Origin: Microbacterium sufflavum
Lineage (GTDB): Bacteria > Actinomycetota > Actinomycetes > Actinomycetales > Microbacteriaceae
NCBI RefSeq assembly: GCF_023091155.1
Contig: NZ_JAHWXK010000001.1
Coordinates: forward strand, 1,488,001-1,552,000
Direction of reading: 5' to 3'
DNA: 64,000 bases
In this document: positions 42,739 to 51,151 of the stretch, piece after piece
Layout of the letters: each line of letters opens with the position of its first letter
Position numbering within the stretch: the first letter of the stretch is position 1
The notes under the pieces: model-generated
The model's database searches: none
Seen by the model: only the letters and a program-made list of their open reading frames with translations
What the model was told of the DNA's origin: nothing
Translations under genes and position numbers: made by a program

Positions 42739-43146
42739 ATGACCGACACGATCACCAAGCCCTCCGTCCTCTTCGTCTGCGTGCACAACGCCGGACGCTC
42801 CCAGATGGCCGCCGGATTCCTGCGCGACATCGCGGGCGACCGCATCGAGGTCCGCTCGGCCGGCTCAATGCCCGCCGATCAGATCAACCCGACGGCGGTC
42901 GAGGCGATGGGTGAGCTCGGTATCGATATCACCGCCGAGCAGCCCAAGGTACTCACGTCCGAAGCGGTGCAGGCATCCGACGTGGTGATCACGATGGGCT
43001 GCGGCGACGCGTGCCCGTTCTTCCCAGGCAAGCGGTACGAGGACTGGAAGCTCGACGACCCGGCCGGGCAGGGCATCGAGGCCGTCCGTCCGATCCGTGA
43101 CGACATCCGCGCCCGCATCGCGCAACTGGTGAGCGAACTCACCTGA
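42739..43146 (+). CDS. arsC: Arsenate reductase ArsC, LMW-PTP type
   Basis: 135 residues. P-loop C-V-H-N-A-G-R at 14-20 with canonical His16, plus Cys88 and Cys92 in T-M-G-C-G-D-A-C-P. This belongs to the thioredoxin- or mycothiol-coupled ArsC group; with trxB and trxA in the operon, thioredoxin is the likely partner. It has about 26 bp to the upstream gene, and the 'AGGAGCAACC' before the ATG gives a fair ribosome-binding site. A strong terminator follows. Confidence 0.95.
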   Translation: MTDTITKPSVLFVCVHNAGRSQMAAGFLRDIAGDRIEVRSAGSMPADQINPTAVEAMGELGIDITAEQPKVLTSEAVQASDVVITMGCGDACPFFPGKRYEDWKLDDPAGQGIEAVRPIRDDIRARIAQLVSELT

Positions 43147-43164
43147 TCGCCACTGACGCAGGGA

Positions 43165-43208
43165 AGAAGAGGTAGGAGCCAGCGCTCACCGCGCTCCCTA
43201 CCTCTTCT
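43165..43208. terminator. Bidirectional hairpin terminator after arsC
   Basis: AGAAGAGGTAGGAGC pairs with GCTCCCTACCTCTTCT (one bulged C) around a 13-nt loop. It lies between the convergent arsC and sulP genes, ending 10 bp from the sulP stop. Confidence 0.88.
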
Positions 43209-43217
43209 CTATTGGTG

Positions 43218-44735
43218 CTAGTGCCCGGCGCCAAGGTTGCCGGTGAGGCGACCGTGGAACGCTGCCGCGGTGTCGTTCAGGCCCTCGATGGTGACGGTCT
43301 TGCCATGGTTTTCGTACTTGGTGACGATGGCATCGAGGGCAGCGACGGTGGAGGCATCCCAGACGTGGGAGTGGCTCATGTCGATGATCACGGTGTCGGG
43401 GTCGTCGGCGTACTCGAACTGGGTGGTGAGGTCGTTGCTGGAGGCGAAGAAGAGTTCTCCGTCGACGGCGTAGTGCGCTGTGGCGGTATCAGCGTTGACG
43501 GAGCGGGTGACGCTGACGAAGTGCGCGACGCGGCGGGCGAACATGATCATCGCGGCAATGACGCCGAGGATGACGCCGACTGCGAGGTTGTGGGTCCAGA
43601 CGGTGGCGATGACGGTGATGAGCATGACCGCCGTCTCACTCTTCGGCATGCGCTTGAGTGTGCTCCAGCGGATGCTGTGCCAATCGAAGGTCGCGATCGA
43701 GACGAGGATCATCACGGCGACGAGTGCTGCCATGGGGATGATCGCGACCACGTCGCCGAGTGCAAGCACGAGGATCAGCAGGAAGACACCGGCGAGGAAG
43801 GTCGAGATCCGGGTGCGCGCACCGGAGGCTTTGACGTTGATCATCGTCTGGCCGATCATCGCGCAGCCACCCATGCCGCCGAACGCGCCAGAGAGGACGT
43901 TCGCGGCGCCCTGGCCGAGCGCCTCGCGGGTCTTGCGGGAGTGGGTGTCGGTGATGTCGTCGACGAGCTTCGCGGTCATGAGCGACTCGAGTAGGCCGAC
44001 CACGGCCATAGCCAGCGCGTAGGGAGCGATGATCTGCAGCGTCTCGAAGGTGAGCGGCACGTTCGGAATGAACAGCGCTGGCAAGCTCTCGGGGAGCTCT
44101 CCCTGATCGCCGACGTTCGGCACGTTCCATGCGAAGACCACGACTGCCGCGGTGAGCAGCACGATCGCGACGAGTGGTGCCGGGATCACCTTCGTGATCC
44201 GCGGCATCAGATACATCACCAGCAGGCCGCCCGCGACGAGCGGGTAGACCAACCAGGGAACGCCGATGAGCTGAGGGAACTGCGAAGTGAAGATCAAGAT
44301 CGCCAGGGCGTTCACGAAGCCGACCATCACCGACCGCGGGATGAACCGCATCAGCTTGGCGACACCGAGCAACGAGAGGACGATCTGGATGAGTCCGCCG
44401 AGCAGGACCGTGGCGATGAAGTAGTCCATGCCGTACTCGCGAGCGACGGGCGCGATGACGAGCGCGATTGCTCCGGTGGCCGCGGTGATCATGGCAGGCC
44501 GTCCGCCGAGGAAGGCGATCGCGACGGCCATGATGAAGGACGAGAACAGCCCGACCCGGGGGTCCACGCCCGCGATGATCGAGAACGCGATGGCCTCCGG
44601 GATCAGGGCAAGTGCGACGACGAGGCCGGCGAGGACTTCACGAGTGAGCAGGCGCGGGCTGCGCAGCGCCTGCATGACGGTGGGTTCGATGCGGTAGCGC
44701 GACGCGGAGTCGCGGGTGGGAGTGACGGCAGTCAT
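43218..44735 (-). CDS. SulP-family anion transporter with STAS domain
   Basis: 505 residues. The N-terminus has the SulP signature [16 protein letters not shown], then about 12 membrane helices, and a C-terminal STAS domain (about 390-500; [10 protein letters not shown] and [13 protein letters not shown]). Sulfate is the common substrate, but bicarbonate or other oxyanions are possible. ATG after GGAGGGCAC. It is divergent from a MerR gene, a pairing I recall in other actinobacteria. Its role next to an ars operon is not obvious. Confidence 0.92.
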   Translation of the reverse strand: MTAVTPTRDSASRYRIEPTVMQALRSPRLLTREVLAGLVVALALIPEAIAFSIIAGVDPRVGLFSSFIMAVAIAFLGGRPAMITAATGAIALVIAPVAREYGMDYFIATVLLGGLIQIVLSLLGVAKLMRFIPRSVMVGFVNALAILIFTSQFPQLIGVPWLVYPLVAGGLLVMYLMPRITKVIPAPLVAIVLLTAAVVVFAWNVPNVGDQGELPESLPALFIPNVPLTFETLQIIAPYALAMAVVGLLESLMTAKLVDDITDTHSRKTREALGQGAANVLSGAFGGMGGCAMIGQTMINVKASGARTRISTFLAGVFLLILVLALGDVVAIIPMAALVAVMILVSIATFDWHSIRWSTLKRMPKSETAVMLITVIATVWTHNLAVGVILGVIAAMIMFARRVAHFVSVTRSVNADTATAHYAVDGELFFASSNDLTTQFEYADDPDTVIIDMSHSHVWDASTVAALDAIVTKYENHGKTVTIEGLNDTAAAFHGRLTGNLGAGH

Positions 44736-44862
44736 GTGCCCTCCGGGTGTTGGGCTCTCTCGTGAGAGCACGGGAAACGAATGGGAGCGCAGCGGCGCGC
44801 AGGCGTCGGTCAGGCCGACACGGGAAGATGAGGGAGCGGGCGCGAGAGCCGCGCCGATCTAG

Positions 44863-44881
44863 ACTCTAACGTAACGTGAGT
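44863..44881. promoter_or_regulatory. Dyad between sulP and the MerR gene
   Basis: ACTC (44863-44866) and GAGT (44878-44881) flank a doubled AACGT core. Its 19-bp size is that of a MerR target placed in a long promoter spacer. The divergent genes give it two possible outputs. Confidence 0.4.
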
Positions 44882-45280
44882 GTTGTGGGGAAATCAGTGG
44901 AAGACGAACACGTGACCGTCGAAACGATGCGGATCGGCGAGGTGGCCGAGCGTACGGCGCTCTCATTCCGCTCACTTCGACACTGGGACGACGTGGGGCT
45001 CGTGCAGCCGTCCGCACGCACGGAGGGCGGGTTTCGGCTGTACACCGAGAAAGACGTCGAACGCATCCTCATCATCCGCAGAATGAAACCGTTGGGTTAC
45101 ACCCTCGACGAGATGCGCGAACTCCTCGACGTTGTCGACGCACTCACCATTGCCCCGAGCGATATCGCGCTGCGCGCCCGGATCGACGACATCCGCGACG
45201 GCGCCGACCAGCGCCGTCAGAAGCTCACGGAACAGCTCGCCATGGCCGATGAGTTCGTGCAGTTGCTGGGCCAACTCTAG
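44876..45280 (+). CDS. Small MerR-family regulator
   Basis: 134 residues. The HTH is clear (about 18-85: M-R-I-G-E-V-A-E-R-T-A-L-S-F-R-S-L-R-H-W-D-D-V-G-L), followed by one helix (about 100-130), with no extra effector domain. No Cys in the effector region, so a metal-thiolate sensor such as MerR or ZntR is unlikely. The start is uncertain: GTGs at 44876 and 44897 and an ATG at 44927 all lie in frame; GGGGAAA before 44897 is the best ribosome-binding site. It probably controls the divergent SulP gene. Confidence 0.88.
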   Translation: MSVVGKSVEDEHVTVETMRIGEVAERTALSFRSLRHWDDVGLVQPSARTEGGFRLYTEKDVERILIIRRMKPLGYTLDEMRELLDVVDALTIAPSDIALRARIDDIRDGADQRRQKLTEQLAMADEFVQLLGQL

Positions 45281-45329
45281 AGCGACGTATTGACTCGGCC
45301 TGAGGCCTCGGAATCCCGCTCGATCGGCC

Positions 45330-45353
45330 TGCCGTAAACGATCGTTTCCGGCA
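45330..45353. repeat. 24-bp near-palindrome, right island boundary
   Basis: TGCCGTAAACGA followed by TCGTTTCCGGCA: arms match 11 of 12. It is 23 of 24 identical to the reverse complement of the copy at 39088. It lies 50 bp after the MerR stop. Confidence 0.75.
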
Positions 45354-45398
45354 GCCTCATCGACGTCGACGACCAGGTGCACGACACGCAAGAATGTT

Positions 45399-45460
45399 CC
45401 GCCGAAACCCCCTGCCGAAACCGAATCGCGCCGGAAGGATGGCAGCACCGTTTTCGGCGG
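45399..45460. repeat. Degenerate half-sites next to the right dyad
   Basis: CCGCCGAAAC (45399-45408), TGCCGAAACCG (45413-45423) and the inverse GTTTTCGGCGG (45450-45460) echo the dyad arms. Like the left copy, they lie 45-110 bp to the right of the main dyad, so both boundary regions have the same polarity. Confidence 0.4.
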
Positions 45461-45581
45461 TTCTTCGTCGCGTGGAGACGGTGCACCAGCCACAAGCCGA
45501 TGGGCGTTACGACCCGTGGCTCACGCCTGATGCCATTCGCGGGTGCGAGGCGACGAGGGGAGAAGTTCGCTGCGCTGACGC

Positions 45582-47108
45582 TCAGGGCTCTGTCGTGCGC
45601 GGGAACGACCGCAGGTCCTCCAGCGCCGGCCCCTCGATGCGCGTGCCGTCCGCGGCGAAGCGGGAGGCGTGCAGCGGGCAGTCCCACGTGCACTCCGCGT
45701 CGTTCCAGTCGAGCACCCCGCCGAGGTGCGTGCACACGGCGCTCACTGCACGGGTGACGCCGTCGACCGTCGAGATCGCCACGGGTCGCCCGCCCCGGTT
45801 CGCCACGACGCCCTCGCCCTCCGCCGGCTGCGGCACCGGCACGGGCGTGGCCTCCGCATCCACCCAGCCCTTGGTCGCCGCCGCGGCCACCTTGGCGCCC
45901 TCGACCGCGCCCCGCGCCAGGTCGGCGGGAACGGTCAGCCGCGTGCCGATGCGGATCATCCACGACGGGCGCTCGCTGCGCTTCGTGCCGATGACCTCCT
46001 CGGTGAGCCGCAGCGCTGCGGCCGGGGCGTTCGACAGCCCCCACTTGGCGTACCCCGTCGCGAACCGGATGCGGCCGAGTCCGCGGGGCAGCGCCCCCAC
46101 GAACGGGATGAGGTTGTGCGACTGGTAGTCCTGCGCCGACCAGCGATGCGTCTCCTCCGCGTCGGGGAAGTGCAGCCGCGTCCACGACACGAGGTCGTCG
46201 ATGGCCGCGGTCTCGCCGTGCGAGCGCCCCACCGGGTGGCCGTTGCCGCCCACGACGAGCTGCGCCGTGTCCCCGGGGCCGTCGGCGTGCGATACCGGCC
46301 GGATCGACCGCGTGGGACTGTCCGCCGAGATGAACGTGCCCTCCGGCACGCCCCCGGAGACCCGGAACGACACGCAGTACGAGCGCATCCCGGCCACCTT
46401 GGAGAAGTACAGACCGCGGTCCAGGATCGGGGTTCCGGTGGCGAGGACGATGTGCTCCGCGAACATCGGCCCGGCGGCGGTCTCGACCCGCGGGTCGGGG
46501 AGGGCATGCGCCCCGGTGACCCGGACGCCCGTGTGGAGGGTGCCGCCGTTCGCCACGAACTCCTTCGCCAGGGCGTCGGCCACGGCGACCGGGTCGATCG
46601 TGACCTGGTGATCGAGAGCGACCGCGCCCGCGACCGGGAACGGCGTCGACAGCTCGTGCGGTGTGAGCAGCCGCGTCGGCAGCCCGGCCTCGCGCGCTGC
46701 GGCGTGCTGGTCGCGTACCGACTCCATGCCCTCGGCGCTCTGCGCGTACGTGTGGTCGGTGCGCTGCGTGTACGACACCCCGGCGCTGTCGGCGAAGCCC
46801 GTGAGCCAGTCCATGCCGGCGCGGTTCGCGTCGACGTAGGCCTGCACGAGCGAGGCGCTGTGGCGCTGCCGGATCGTGGCGAGCTGTTTCCCCTGCAGCA
46901 GCGACAGCTTGCCGGTGTTCCCGCCGGACGCCAGTTCGGCGATCGCGCCCGACTCGAGCACCGCGACATCGAGACCGGCGCGCGTGAGCATGACCGCGGT
47001 GGAGAGCCCGGTGAGTCCCGCGCCGACGATGATCACGTCGTGCCGTGCACCCGGGTCGAAGGGGGTGCCGAGGGGCGCGGCCTGGTCGACCTTCCAGAGA
47101 GGCATCAT
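45582..47108 (-). CDS. FAD-dependent oxidoreductase with C-terminal Rieske [2Fe-2S] domain
   Basis: 508 residues. The N-terminal DAO-type FAD domain starts D-V-I-I-V-G-A-G-L-T-G-L-S, with G-N-T-G-K-L-S-L and a C-terminal flavin-contact region F-A-T-G-Y-A-K-W-G-L. The Rieske domain has C-T-H (Cys459, His461) and C-P-L-H (Cys477, His480). This fused architecture is known in actinobacteria, but the substrate is unknown. The first of two adjacent Met codons (MMPLWKVD) was used as start. Confidence 0.92.
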   Translation of the reverse strand: MMPLWKVDQAAPLGTPFDPGARHDVIIVGAGLTGLSTAVMLTRAGLDVAVLESGAIAELASGGNTGKLSLLQGKQLATIRQRHSASLVQAYVDANRAGMDWLTGFADSAGVSYTQRTDHTYAQSAEGMESVRDQHAAAREAGLPTRLLTPHELSTPFPVAGAVALDHQVTIDPVAVADALAKEFVANGGTLHTGVRVTGAHALPDPRVETAAGPMFAEHIVLATGTPILDRGLYFSKVAGMRSYCVSFRVSGGVPEGTFISADSPTRSIRPVSHADGPGDTAQLVVGGNGHPVGRSHGETAAIDDLVSWTRLHFPDAEETHRWSAQDYQSHNLIPFVGALPRGLGRIRFATGYAKWGLSNAPAAALRLTEEVIGTKRSERPSWMIRIGTRLTVPADLARGAVEGAKVAAAATKGWVDAEATPVPVPQPAEGEGVVANRGGRPVAISTVDGVTRAVSAVCTHLGGVLDWNDAECTWDCPLHASRFAADGTRIEGPALEDLRSFPRTTEP

Positions 47109-47185
47109 GCGACCAGTGAACGACGGCGGCGGCCGGGCTCCCAGCGGCTTGACAACGGACGGTCGCGCTGTCATGCGGCAGTACA

Positions 47186-47569
47186 GTGGCCAACGTGAAC
47201 CTCCGCCGCGTGCTGCTCGTCGCCCTGGGCGGCACGGTCGGCACGGCGGCGCGGCTGGCGCTCGGCCTCGCGCTGCCCGACCCCGGGGGATTCCCACTCG
47301 CGGTGCTGCTCGCCAATCTCCTCGGGGCGCTGCTGATCGGGGTGGTGGCGGCACGGCTCCCCGCCTCGGCCGACCTGCGGCTGCTGCTCGGCACCGGGGT
47401 GCTGGGCGGCTTCACGACCTACAGCGCCTTCATGACCGGGACGGTCGCGCTGTGGGACACGGCCCCGCTGCTCGCGGCCGCCTACGCCGCCGGGAGCCTG
47501 GTGCTCGGGCTCGCTGCTGCCGCGCTCGGCCTGCGGCTCGGACGGCCCCGGCGGGGAGGGGCGTCGTGA
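47186..47569 (+). CDS. crcB: Fluoride channel CrcB, first copy
   Basis: 127 residues with four membrane helices. The family motif G-G-F-T-T-Y-S-A-F (fluoride path Phe and Thr, Na+ site) and the N-terminal G-G-T-V-G-T-A-A-R are intact. CrcB/Fluc proteins form a dual-topology dimeric channel that exports fluoride. A GTG at 47186 or 47195 may start it. It overlaps the second copy by 4 bp. Confidence 0.92.
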   Translation: MANVNLRRVLLVALGGTVGTAARLALGLALPDPGGFPLAVLLANLLGALLIGVVAARLPASADLRLLLGTGVLGGFTTYSAFMTGTVALWDTAPLLAAAYAAGSLVLGLAAAALGLRLGRPRRGGAS

Positions 47570-47925
47570 GCCCGCTGCTGTTCCTCGCGGCGGCGCTTGC
47601 GGGCGGCGTCGGCGCGGTGCTGCGCTACCTGCTCGACCTCGGGGTGGCACGGCTCGCGGGGCGCCGCTTCCCGTGGGGCATCCTGGCGGTGAATCTGAGC
47701 GGGTCGTTCGCGCTCGGCCTCGTGACGGCCGCGCTGCCCGAGCAGGCGTTCGTGCTGGGGGCGGGGCTGCTGGGCGGCTACACCACGTTCAGCACGGCCA
47801 TGCTCGACGCGGTGGCCCTGTGGCGCGACGGCGCGAAGCCCGCGGCGGTGTTCGACGCGGTCGGCATGCTGCTGCTCGGGCTGCTCGCGGCCGTGCTCGG
47901 CCTGGGCCTCGGCGCGCTTCTCTGA
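47566..47925 (+). CDS. crcB: Fluoride channel CrcB, second copy
   Basis: 119 residues with G-G-V-G-A-V-L-R-Y-L at the N-terminus and G-G-Y-T-T-F-S-T-A as core motif. GTGA overlap with the first copy means both chains are made together; two-gene crcB operons usually build a heterodimer with fixed opposite topology. Confidence 0.92.
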   Translation: MSPLLFLAAALAGGVGAVLRYLLDLGVARLAGRRFPWGILAVNLSGSFALGLVTAALPEQAFVLGAGLLGGYTTFSTAMLDAVALWRDGAKPAAVFDAVGMLLLGLLAAVLGLGLGALL

Positions 47926-47971
47926 TCCGCCCTTGCGGAGTGTCGGTGGGCGCCGCTACTCTCGTGCTAAT

Positions 47972-47987
47972 CGTTTAACGCTAAACG
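47972..47987. promoter_or_regulatory. LacI-type operator upstream of the second sugar operon
   Basis: CGTTTA-ACGC-TAAACG, 6-bp perfect arms in an AT-rich patch, 49 bp before the lipoprotein start. It fits a LacI-family site for the regulator encoded as fourth gene of the same operon. Confidence 0.6.
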
Positions 47988-48035
47988 GTTAACACTGCTT
48001 TCCACCCGCTCGTGCACCCGTCAAAGGAGACCTCG

Positions 48036-49298
48036 ATGCCCCGCACCACCCGTCGCGCCCTCGGCGCCATCGCCGCCTCGGCGGCCGCCGTCCTCGCGCT
48101 GTCGGCCTGCTCCTCCTCCGCCACCGGGGAGTCGTCCGACGGCGACATCACCCTCAGCTACGCCATCTGGGACGAGAACCAGAAGCCGGCCATGGAGGAC
48201 ATCGCCGCCGCCTACACCGAGGAGCATCCGAACGTCTCGATCGAGATCCAGGTCACGCCCTACAAGGAGTACTTCACCAAGCTCCAGACCGCCGTCACCG
48301 GAGGATCCGCCGCCGACGTCTTCTGGATGAACGGCCCCAACTTCCAGCTCTACGCCTCCAACGGCCAGCTCGCGCCGCTCGACGGCGTCGACGCCTCCGA
48401 CTACCCGCAGGGTCTCGTCGACCTGTACACCTACGACGGAAAGCTCTACGGCGCCCCGAAGGACTTCGACACCGTCGCCCTCTGGTACAACAAGGCGCTC
48501 TTCGACGCCGCGGGCGTGGAGTACCCGAGCGCCGGCTGGACGTGGGACGACTTCACCGCCGCGGCCGCGAAGCTCACCGACCCCGCCACGGGCCAGTACG
48601 GCATCGCCGCCAGCCAGTATGGCCAGGAGAACTTCTACAACTCGATCGCCCAGGCCGGCGGCGAGGTCATCTCCGCCGACGGGACCGAGAGCGGCTACGG
48701 CTCGCCCGAGGCGCTGGAGGGCATCGAGCTGTGGACGAACCTCATCGCGGACGGGTCCTCACCCACCGCGCAGCAGATGACCGACACCAACCCGGAGGAC
48801 TTCTTCCTCTCCGGCAAGGTCGCCATGTTCCAGAACGGCTCCTGGGCCGCCATCGCCTACGCCGACAACGCCGACATCGGCGGCACGGTCGACGTCGCCC
48901 CGCTGCCGGCCGGGCCCGAGGGCAACCAGAGCGTGATCCACGGCGTCGGCAACGTCGCCAACGCCAAGAGCCCGCACCTCGCCGCCGCCCAGGACTTCGC
49001 CGCCTTCGCCAGCGGGGAGCAGGCCGCGAAGATCCAGGCCGAGACCGGCACCGTGATCCCCGCGTTCAACGGCACCCAGCAGGCCTGGGTCGACGCCCTC
49101 CCGCAGTACGACCTCCAGGTGTACATCGACGCGCTCGACACCGCCGTGCCCTACCCCGTGTCGAAGAACACCTCGGCGTGGACCAGCATCGAGAGCGAGG
49201 TGCTGTCGCAGGTGTGGTCGGGTGCCGTCACCCCGAAGGACGGCCTGAAGGACCTCGCCGCACAGATGCAGACCGCGCTGGACGCCGAGCAGGAGTGA
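48036..49298 (+). CDS. Sugar ABC transporter substrate-binding lipoprotein
   Basis: 420 residues. R-R-A-L-G-A-I-A, hydrophobic core and lipobox L-S-A-C give a lipid-anchored exported protein. The mature family 1 domain has W-D-E-N-Q-K-P, E-I-Q-V-T-P-Y-K-E-Y-F-T-K-L-Q and W-M-N-G-P-N. ATG follows AAAGGAGA, a strong ribosome-binding site; a more upstream GTG gives an unlikely extension. Confidence 0.93.
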   Translation: MPRTTRRALGAIAASAAAVLALSACSSSATGESSDGDITLSYAIWDENQKPAMEDIAAAYTEEHPNVSIEIQVTPYKEYFTKLQTAVTGGSAADVFWMNGPNFQLYASNGQLAPLDGVDASDYPQGLVDLYTYDGKLYGAPKDFDTVALWYNKALFDAAGVEYPSAGWTWDDFTAAAAKLTDPATGQYGIAASQYGQENFYNSIAQAGGEVISADGTESGYGSPEALEGIELWTNLIADGSSPTAQQMTDTNPEDFFLSGKVAMFQNGSWAAIAYADNADIGGTVDVAPLPAGPEGNQSVIHGVGNVANAKSPHLAAAQDFAAFASGEQAAKIQAETGTVIPAFNGTQQAWVDALPQYDLQVYIDALDTAVPYPVSKNTSAWTSIESEVLSQVWSGAVTPKDGLKDLAAQMQTALDAEQE

Positions 49299-49302
49299 GC
49301 GC

Positions 49303-50265
49303 ATGACCGTCATCGCGCCCCGCGCGGTCGCGCCGACGGCCGAGCGGACGCCGGAGGCCCGCCCCTCCGGTGTCCGCCGCCGGCGCCGCACCCCCGGCGC
49401 CTCGCCCTGGTGGGCCCTGGTGTTCCTCGGCCCCACCGCCCTCGGCCTGGCCGTGTTCTATCTGTGGCCGACCGTGCGCACGCTCATCATCTCGTTCACC
49501 AAGTCGGGCCCGTTCGGCGGCTCCGAGTGGATCGGCTTCGACAACTACGCGCGACTCCTCCAGGACCCCGAGCTGCTCGGCGCGCTGCGCAACACCGCCG
49601 TCTACACCGTGATCGCCCTGATCGGCATCCCGATCGCCGTCGGCATCGCCGCCCTGCTCAACACCACCGGCCTGAAGGGACGCAGCGCCTACCGCACGCT
49701 CTACTTCATCCCCGTCGTGACCATGCCCGCCGCCATCGCGCTGGTGTGGCGCATGATCTACAACGGCGACTATGGCGTGCTCAACGCCGCGCTCGCCGCG
49801 GTGGGCATCGAGGGACGCAGCTGGCTGACCGACCCGAACACCGCGCTCGTCGCGATCGCCGTGGTCGGCATCTGGGCCGGACTCGGAACCAACATCGTCA
49901 TCTTCCTCGCCGGGCTGCAGGGCATCCCCGACACGATCATGGAGGCGGCCGACCTCGACGGCGCCGGACCCGTGCGGAAGTTCTTCTCGATCACCATCCC
50001 GCTGCTGTCGCCGTCGATCTTCTTCGTGAGCGTGATCAGCGTGATCGGCGCGCTCCAGGTGTTCGACCTCGTCTACATGATGCTCGGCCGCAGCAACCCC
50101 GCGATGCCGAACACCCGCACGGTCGTCTACCTGTTCTACGAAGCGGGATTCCTCGACAACGACCGCGGCTACGCGGCCGCCGTCGCGTTCCTGCTGCTGC
50201 TCATCATCCTCGTGCTGACCATCGTGCAGTTCCGGCTCCAGAAGAAGTGGGTGCACTATGAGTGA
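49303..50265 (+). CDS. Sugar ABC permease (MalF/UgpA type), second system
   Basis: 320 residues. Basic N-terminus, six membrane helices, and an EAA-type loop E-A-A-D-L-D-G-A-G-P-V-R-K-F-F. It is 4 bp after the lipoprotein stop and overlaps the partner permease by 8 bp. Confidence 0.93.
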   Translation: MTVIAPRAVAPTAERTPEARPSGVRRRRRTPGASPWWALVFLGPTALGLAVFYLWPTVRTLIISFTKSGPFGGSEWIGFDNYARLLQDPELLGALRNTAVYTVIALIGIPIAVGIAALLNTTGLKGRSAYRTLYFIPVVTMPAAIALVWRMIYNGDYGVLNAALAAVGIEGRSWLTDPNTALVAIAVVGIWAGLGTNIVIFLAGLQGIPDTIMEAADLDGAGPVRKFFSITIPLLSPSIFFVSVISVIGALQVFDLVYMMLGRSNPAMPNTRTVVYLFYEAGFLDNDRGYAAAVAFLLLLIILVLTIVQFRLQKKWVHYE

Positions 50266-51148
50266 CGTCTCCCTCGACACCCGGGCCGTGGTCGGCGCCC
50301 CGTCCACGCGCTCGCGCGGCGCCGGACGCCCCCGCAACCGCGGGCTGTGGATCGTGCACGTGGTGCTGATCCTCGGCGCCGTGCTCATGGTGTTCCCGTT
50401 CGTCTGGCAGCTGCTGACGTCGTTCAAGACGCTGTCCGACTCGGTGCAGGTGCCGCCCTCGTTCCTGCCGCGCGAGTGGGTCTTCACGAACTTCGCCGAG
50501 GTGTTCGACTCGATCCCGTTCGGCCAGATGTTCCTCAACTCGGTGCTGCTGACGGTCGGCCGCACCGTGGGGCAGGTCGCGCTGTGCACCATGGCCGGCT
50601 ACGCCTTCGCGCGCATCCCGTTCCCCGGCCGCAACGCGCTGTTCGTCGTGTTCCTGTCGGTGCTGATGGTGCCGTCGCAGCTCTACCTGCTGCCGCAGTA
50701 CGAGATCATCCAGTCGCTCGGCTGGCTCAACACGCTCCAGGCGCTCATCGTGCCCGGCATCTTCAGCGCCTTCGGCACCTTCCTGATGCGGCAGTTCTTC
50801 CTGTCGATGCCCGCCGAGCTGGAGGAGGCGGCGCGCATCGACGGCGCGAATCCGTGGCAGACCTTCTGGCGGATCATGGTTCCGCTCGCGAAGCCTGGCA
50901 TCATCGCACTTGTGGTGTTCACCGTGCTGTGGTCCTGGAACGATCTGCTGTGGCCGCTGATCGTGACCACCGACCCCGCGAAGATGCCGCTGTCGGTGGG
51001 GCTCTCCCAGCTCGTCGGCATCCACGGCACCGACTACCCGGTGCTGATGGCGGGCGCCCTGCTCGCGACGCTGCCCATGCTGGTGACCTTCATGATCCTG
51101 CAGCGGCAGTTCATCCAGGGCATCGCGTTCAGCGGGACGAAGGGCTGA
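50258..51148 (+). CDS. Sugar ABC permease (MalG/UgpE type), second system
   Basis: 296 residues, six helices, EAA loop E-E-A-A-R-I-D-G-A-N-P-W. It completes the membrane pore. No ATPase gene lies in this operon, so an external MsmK/MsiK-like ATPase must energise it, possibly the one at 9334-10419. Confidence 0.93.
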   Translation: MSDVSLDTRAVVGAPSTRSRGAGRPRNRGLWIVHVVLILGAVLMVFPFVWQLLTSFKTLSDSVQVPPSFLPREWVFTNFAEVFDSIPFGQMFLNSVLLTVGRTVGQVALCTMAGYAFARIPFPGRNALFVVFLSVLMVPSQLYLLPQYEIIQSLGWLNTLQALIVPGIFSAFGTFLMRQFFLSMPAELEEAARIDGANPWQTFWRIMVPLAKPGIIALVVFTVLWSWNDLLWPLIVTTDPAKMPLSVGLSQLVGIHGTDYPVLMAGALLATLPMLVTFMILQRQFIQGIAFSGTKG

Positions 51149-51151
51149 GTC

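Larger units (their letters stand above)
38313..45460. other. Putative acquired arsenic-resistance island
   Basis: Bounded by related 24-bp dyads (38313, 39088, 45330), with less extreme GC bias and more varied codons than either flank. Content: hydrolase, trxB-trxA-acr3-arsR/phosphatase fusion-arsC, SulP, MerR. No recombinase gene is inside, so if mobile it depends on one elsewhere. The boundaries are inferred from dyad positions and composition by eye. Confidence 0.5.
45281..45581. other. 301-bp gap at the right edge of the island
   Basis: No gene seen. It holds the dyad at 45330-45353 and degenerate relatives between 45399 and 45460. The host-like gene context resumes at about 45.58 kb. 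Confidence 0.7.

Noticed and set aside
39088..45353. Inverted repeats of an insertion sequence
   Set aside because: The 24-bp sites are self-palindromic, no transposase lies between them, and I see no flanking target duplication.
47109..47185. Fluoride riboswitch before crcB
   Set aside because: No recognisable conserved loops; the stretch is mostly GC-rich with a TTGACA-like hexamer.
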